Below, piece after piece: positions 5,057-6,702 of a DNA stretch of 6,702 nucleotides. The stretch's first letter is position 1. Each line of letters starts with the position of its first letter. A model generated the notes under the pieces. That model saw only the letters and a list, made by a program, of their open reading frames with translations. It did not search any database and was not told the origin of the DNA. The DNA is from Candidatus Giovannonibacteria bacterium RIFCSPLOWO2_01_FULL_46_13. Lineage in GTDB: Bacteria > Patescibacteriota > Minisyncoccia > JACPKW01 > UBA11713. The stretch spans positions 40,955 through 47,656 of the forward strand of contig MFIE01000017.1 in NCBI GenBank assembly GCA_001778785.1, written 5' to 3'. The position numbers and the translations under genes were made by a program.

Positions 5057-5674
5057 TCAAAACAATTTATTTTGGATGTCTTCTTTTTTGGTTTCGAGTT
5101 TGGGGAGAGTTTTTCTCTCGGGGGGATTTTTTAAGATCTCGGGAAGCTTTTTGAAGTCCGATTCGAGTTCTTTCAAAACCGCGCCGGCGCGGAGCGCGGC
5201 TGCGGGGTGGTAGAGAGGCATCAATATATATTCGCCGTAGTATTGCGCGACACCGTGGTCGCGCGAAATTTTTGCCAAAGGCAGGAAATAGTTTAAGGAG
5301 AAGCGCCCGAGCGTTGCTATCACTTTCGGGTTTATTATTTCGATCTGTCTTTTTAGGTATGGCTTATACGCTTCAATCTCTTCCGGCAACGGGTCGCGAT
5401 TTGCCGGAGGGCGCCTTTTAACGATGTTGGTTATATAAATATTTCCCCGCGGCCAGGCGATGGCCAAAAGCAATTTGTCGAGAAGCTTTCCGGCCTGCCC
5501 GACAAAGGGGCGCATTTGCTGGTCCTCGTGATATCCCGGGGCTTCGCCGATAAATAAAACATCTGTGTTGGAGTTCCCTTCCCCGAAAACCAAATTAGCT
5601 GCGCCGTAGAGCGGAAGCTTTTTGTCCGCTTCAATCTCTTTTTTCAATTCAGATAGCGCCGAGTTTTTATCCAT
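5057..5674 (-). CDS. Type-4-like uracil-DNA glycosylase lacking the Fe-S cysteines, 205 aa
   Basis: The product should remove uracil from DNA to start base-excision repair. Family hallmarks are clear: FGEGN (30-34), GEAPG (43-47) followed by ED (50-51), PFVGQAG (56-62), the TNIVKxRPPxNRDP segment (82-95), PKVIATLGR (116-124) and LYHPAAA (154-160) with the motif-2 histidine H156. Length is typical of type-4 enzymes. Those enzymes normally hold a 4Fe-4S cluster through four cysteines. Here the equivalent places are D17 and L20 (usual CxxC), R87 (usual KCRPP) and Y103 (usual C before KPYL), and the protein contains no cysteine at all. The C-terminus (about 180-205) is a lysine-rich tail. The ATG lies within the permease's last codons (8-nt overlap), so translation is probably coupled; no Shine-Dalgarno is visible. 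The superfamily call is secure; activity without the cluster is inferred from intact motifs. Confidence 0.92.
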   Translation of the reverse strand: MDKNSALSELKKEIEADKKLPLYGAANLVFGEGNSNTDVLFIGEAPGYHEDQQMRPFVGQAGKLLDKLLLAIAWPRGNIYITNIVKRRPPANRDPLPEEIEAYKPYLKRQIEIINPKVIATLGRFSLNYFLPLAKISRDHGVAQYYGEYILMPLYHPAAALRAGAVLKELESDFKKLPEILKNPPERKTLPKLETKKEDIQNKLF

Positions 5675-6702
5675 GCCAAAGATAGATGCTTACCAAATCC
5701 TGCGATGCGCCGAGTATAATTAAAATCCCTAGGGCAAAAAGCCACCAAAGTTGCGGACGGAATCCCAAGAACGAGGCCACTTCTTTCTTTTTCTTCCAAA
5801 CCATAAGCAAAATAAAAATTGCAAAAACACCCAAGCCTACCGAGCCCACGATACTTAAAATTTCAACGAGATCAAAAAAGCCCATGAGAAAAAGAGTAAG
5901 CGGCGGCAAGAATGCCAGAAGCCAGGAAGCGTTTAGCGAGAGGCGGTAATCGTAACGGAACGTCAGCCTTAAGTCCGCGCCAAAAATAACGTAAGCGCGA
6001 AAGACGCAAAAAATTCCGATGATCGAGCCGAGGATGAAGGCGCCGTCGCCCAAAACACTTTTCAATCCGGAAAGGGCGTCCGGAGTAACCGCGGCTCCGG
6101 AGACGCCCAGCACCGAAAGGATTAAAACCAAATATAAAAGTGCGGAGACCAACAAGCTCCAGAAAATAATTTTTTTCGAGAGTCCCCTGTTATTGTGCCC
6201 GAGGACATCGTGCAAGTCCGGCAAAGCGGTATACCCTCCCAAAGCGAAAACTAAAACTCCATAAGAGAAGAACCAGGAGGGAGAAGCAGGCTGGATAAAA
6301 TTTGCCGCATCCACATACGGCATAACTTTATACGCAAGGAGAATAATAAAACCCAAAAGTGGGACAGTTAAATAAAAATTTATCTTCCCTATCTCCTGAA
6401 GCGAAAAAAAGAAAAGGAGGCCGCCCAAGATGAAAAACGTGACGCCGTTTCCAATAAAACTCGTCCCGAAAATATTTTGCAGGAAAATTGCCCCCAATAT
6501 CCCATAGGCAAGCATGGTCCCATACGAGGAAAGGATCGTAAAAATTGCCGCGATCGTCTCCGCCCGATGCCCAAGGTGTTTTTTAACATACCCCGGAAAA
6601 CGGTGCCGGCCGGGCGTAACGTATATTATTCCTGCGAAAAGAAAATGCAGGAGAAGGCTTATTAAAAAAACGGCGAGAAATAATAGGAGGTTCCACTGCA
6701 GG
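5667..6702 (-). CDS. Amino-acid permease-like membrane transporter, 5' end outside the window
   Basis: At least 344 codons are open from the window edge at 6702 to TAA at 5667. The ATG at 6515 is internal: the 62 codons before it encode a membrane helix (about 4-27) and the loop TPGRHRFPGYVKKHLG (29-44), which look like the second helix region of amino-acid/auxin permease or Trp/Tyr-permease type proteins. About ten hydrophobic segments are visible (window residues near 4-27, 50-77, 86-102, 107-125, 143-160, 177-199, 216-238, 258-276, 280-302, 317-340). One more helix is expected in the missing part, which fits the 11-helix layout of that group. GVLVFALGGYTALPD (148-162) resembles the glycine/proline-rich helix conserved there. 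The substrate cannot be read from the sequence; amino-acid uptake would suit an auxotrophic, reduced-genome cell. It overlaps the glycosylase gene by 8 nt, so the two probably form an operon. Confidence 0.8.
   Translation of the reverse strand, partial: LQWNLLLFLAVFLISLLLHFLFAGIIYVTPGRHRFPGYVKKHLGHRAETIAAIFTILSSYGTMLAYGILGAIFLQNIFGTSFIGNGVTFFILGGLLFFFSLQEIGKINFYLTVPLLGFIILLAYKVMPYVDAANFIQPASPSWFFSYGVLVFALGGYTALPDLHDVLGHNNRGLSKKIIFWSLLVSALLYLVLILSVLGVSGAAVTPDALSGLKSVLGDGAFILGSIIGIFCVFRAYVIFGADLRLTFRYDYRLSLNASWLLAFLPPLTLFLMGFFDLVEILSIVGSVGLGVFAIFILLMVWKKKKEVASFLGFRPQLWWLFALGILIILGASQDLVSIYLWHG

Noticed and set aside
5667..6515. Permease starting at the internal ATG (282 aa)
   Set aside because: The frame stays open to the window edge and encodes a further membrane helix and the TPGRHRFPGY loop, so the true start lies beyond 6702.

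Overview
The window looks like chromosomal DNA of a reduced-genome bacterium, most plausibly a candidate-phyla-radiation (Patescibacteria/Parcubacteria-like) lineage. This is inference. It rests on the tightly packed same-strand genes, the polymerase X and type-4 uracil-DNA glycosylase styles, short palindromic elements inserted in frame inside a gene, and several proteins with no recognisable family. No rRNA, tRNA, CRISPR array, transposase or plasmid/phage hallmark is visible. All six supported genes lie on the minus strand, so transcription runs from high to low coordinates.

Layout in transcription order: (1) 6702-5667, an amino-acid permease-like membrane protein whose 5' end lies outside the window. 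An in-frame ATG at 6515 is internal, because conserved coding sequence continues to the window edge. (2) 5674-5057, a type-4-like uracil-DNA glycosylase overlapping the permease by 8 nt. It has no cysteine at all, so it cannot carry the family's usual 4Fe-4S cluster. (3) A 299-bp gap, 5056-4758, full of inverted repeats. It includes a terminator-like hairpin with a T7 run that faces the plus strand, although no plus-strand gene is present. (4) 4757-2994, a PolX-family DNA polymerase with a C-terminal PHP domain. It carries two palindromic insertions and a QxQ in place of the first HxH metal motif of PHP. (5) 2989-1328, a 553-aa unrecognised protein 4 nt after polX, with a distinctive C-terminal region. 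(6) 1273-905, a 122-aa unrecognised protein with a clear promoter inside the end of the preceding gene, a strong Shine-Dalgarno and a textbook intrinsic terminator at 879-845. (7) A 240-bp gap with an 87-bp nested inverted repeat. (8) 664-20, a 214-aa unrecognised protein with a strong Shine-Dalgarno and an extended -10.

Functionally, the glycosylase and PolX are complementary base-excision repair enzymes: uracil removal, then abasic-site processing and gap filling. They sit in adjacent transcription units rather than one operon. The permease is probably co-transcribed with the glycosylase for reasons of compaction. The 553-aa protein is probably translated from the polX message. The two small genes at the low-coordinate end have their own expression signals and look like independent accessory genes.

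The items most worth a second look are the cysteine-free glycosylase, the exactly ten-codon palindrome inside the PHP domain, the orphan plus-strand terminator with possible unannotated RNA, the changed PHP metal motif and the C-terminal domain of the 553-aa protein.
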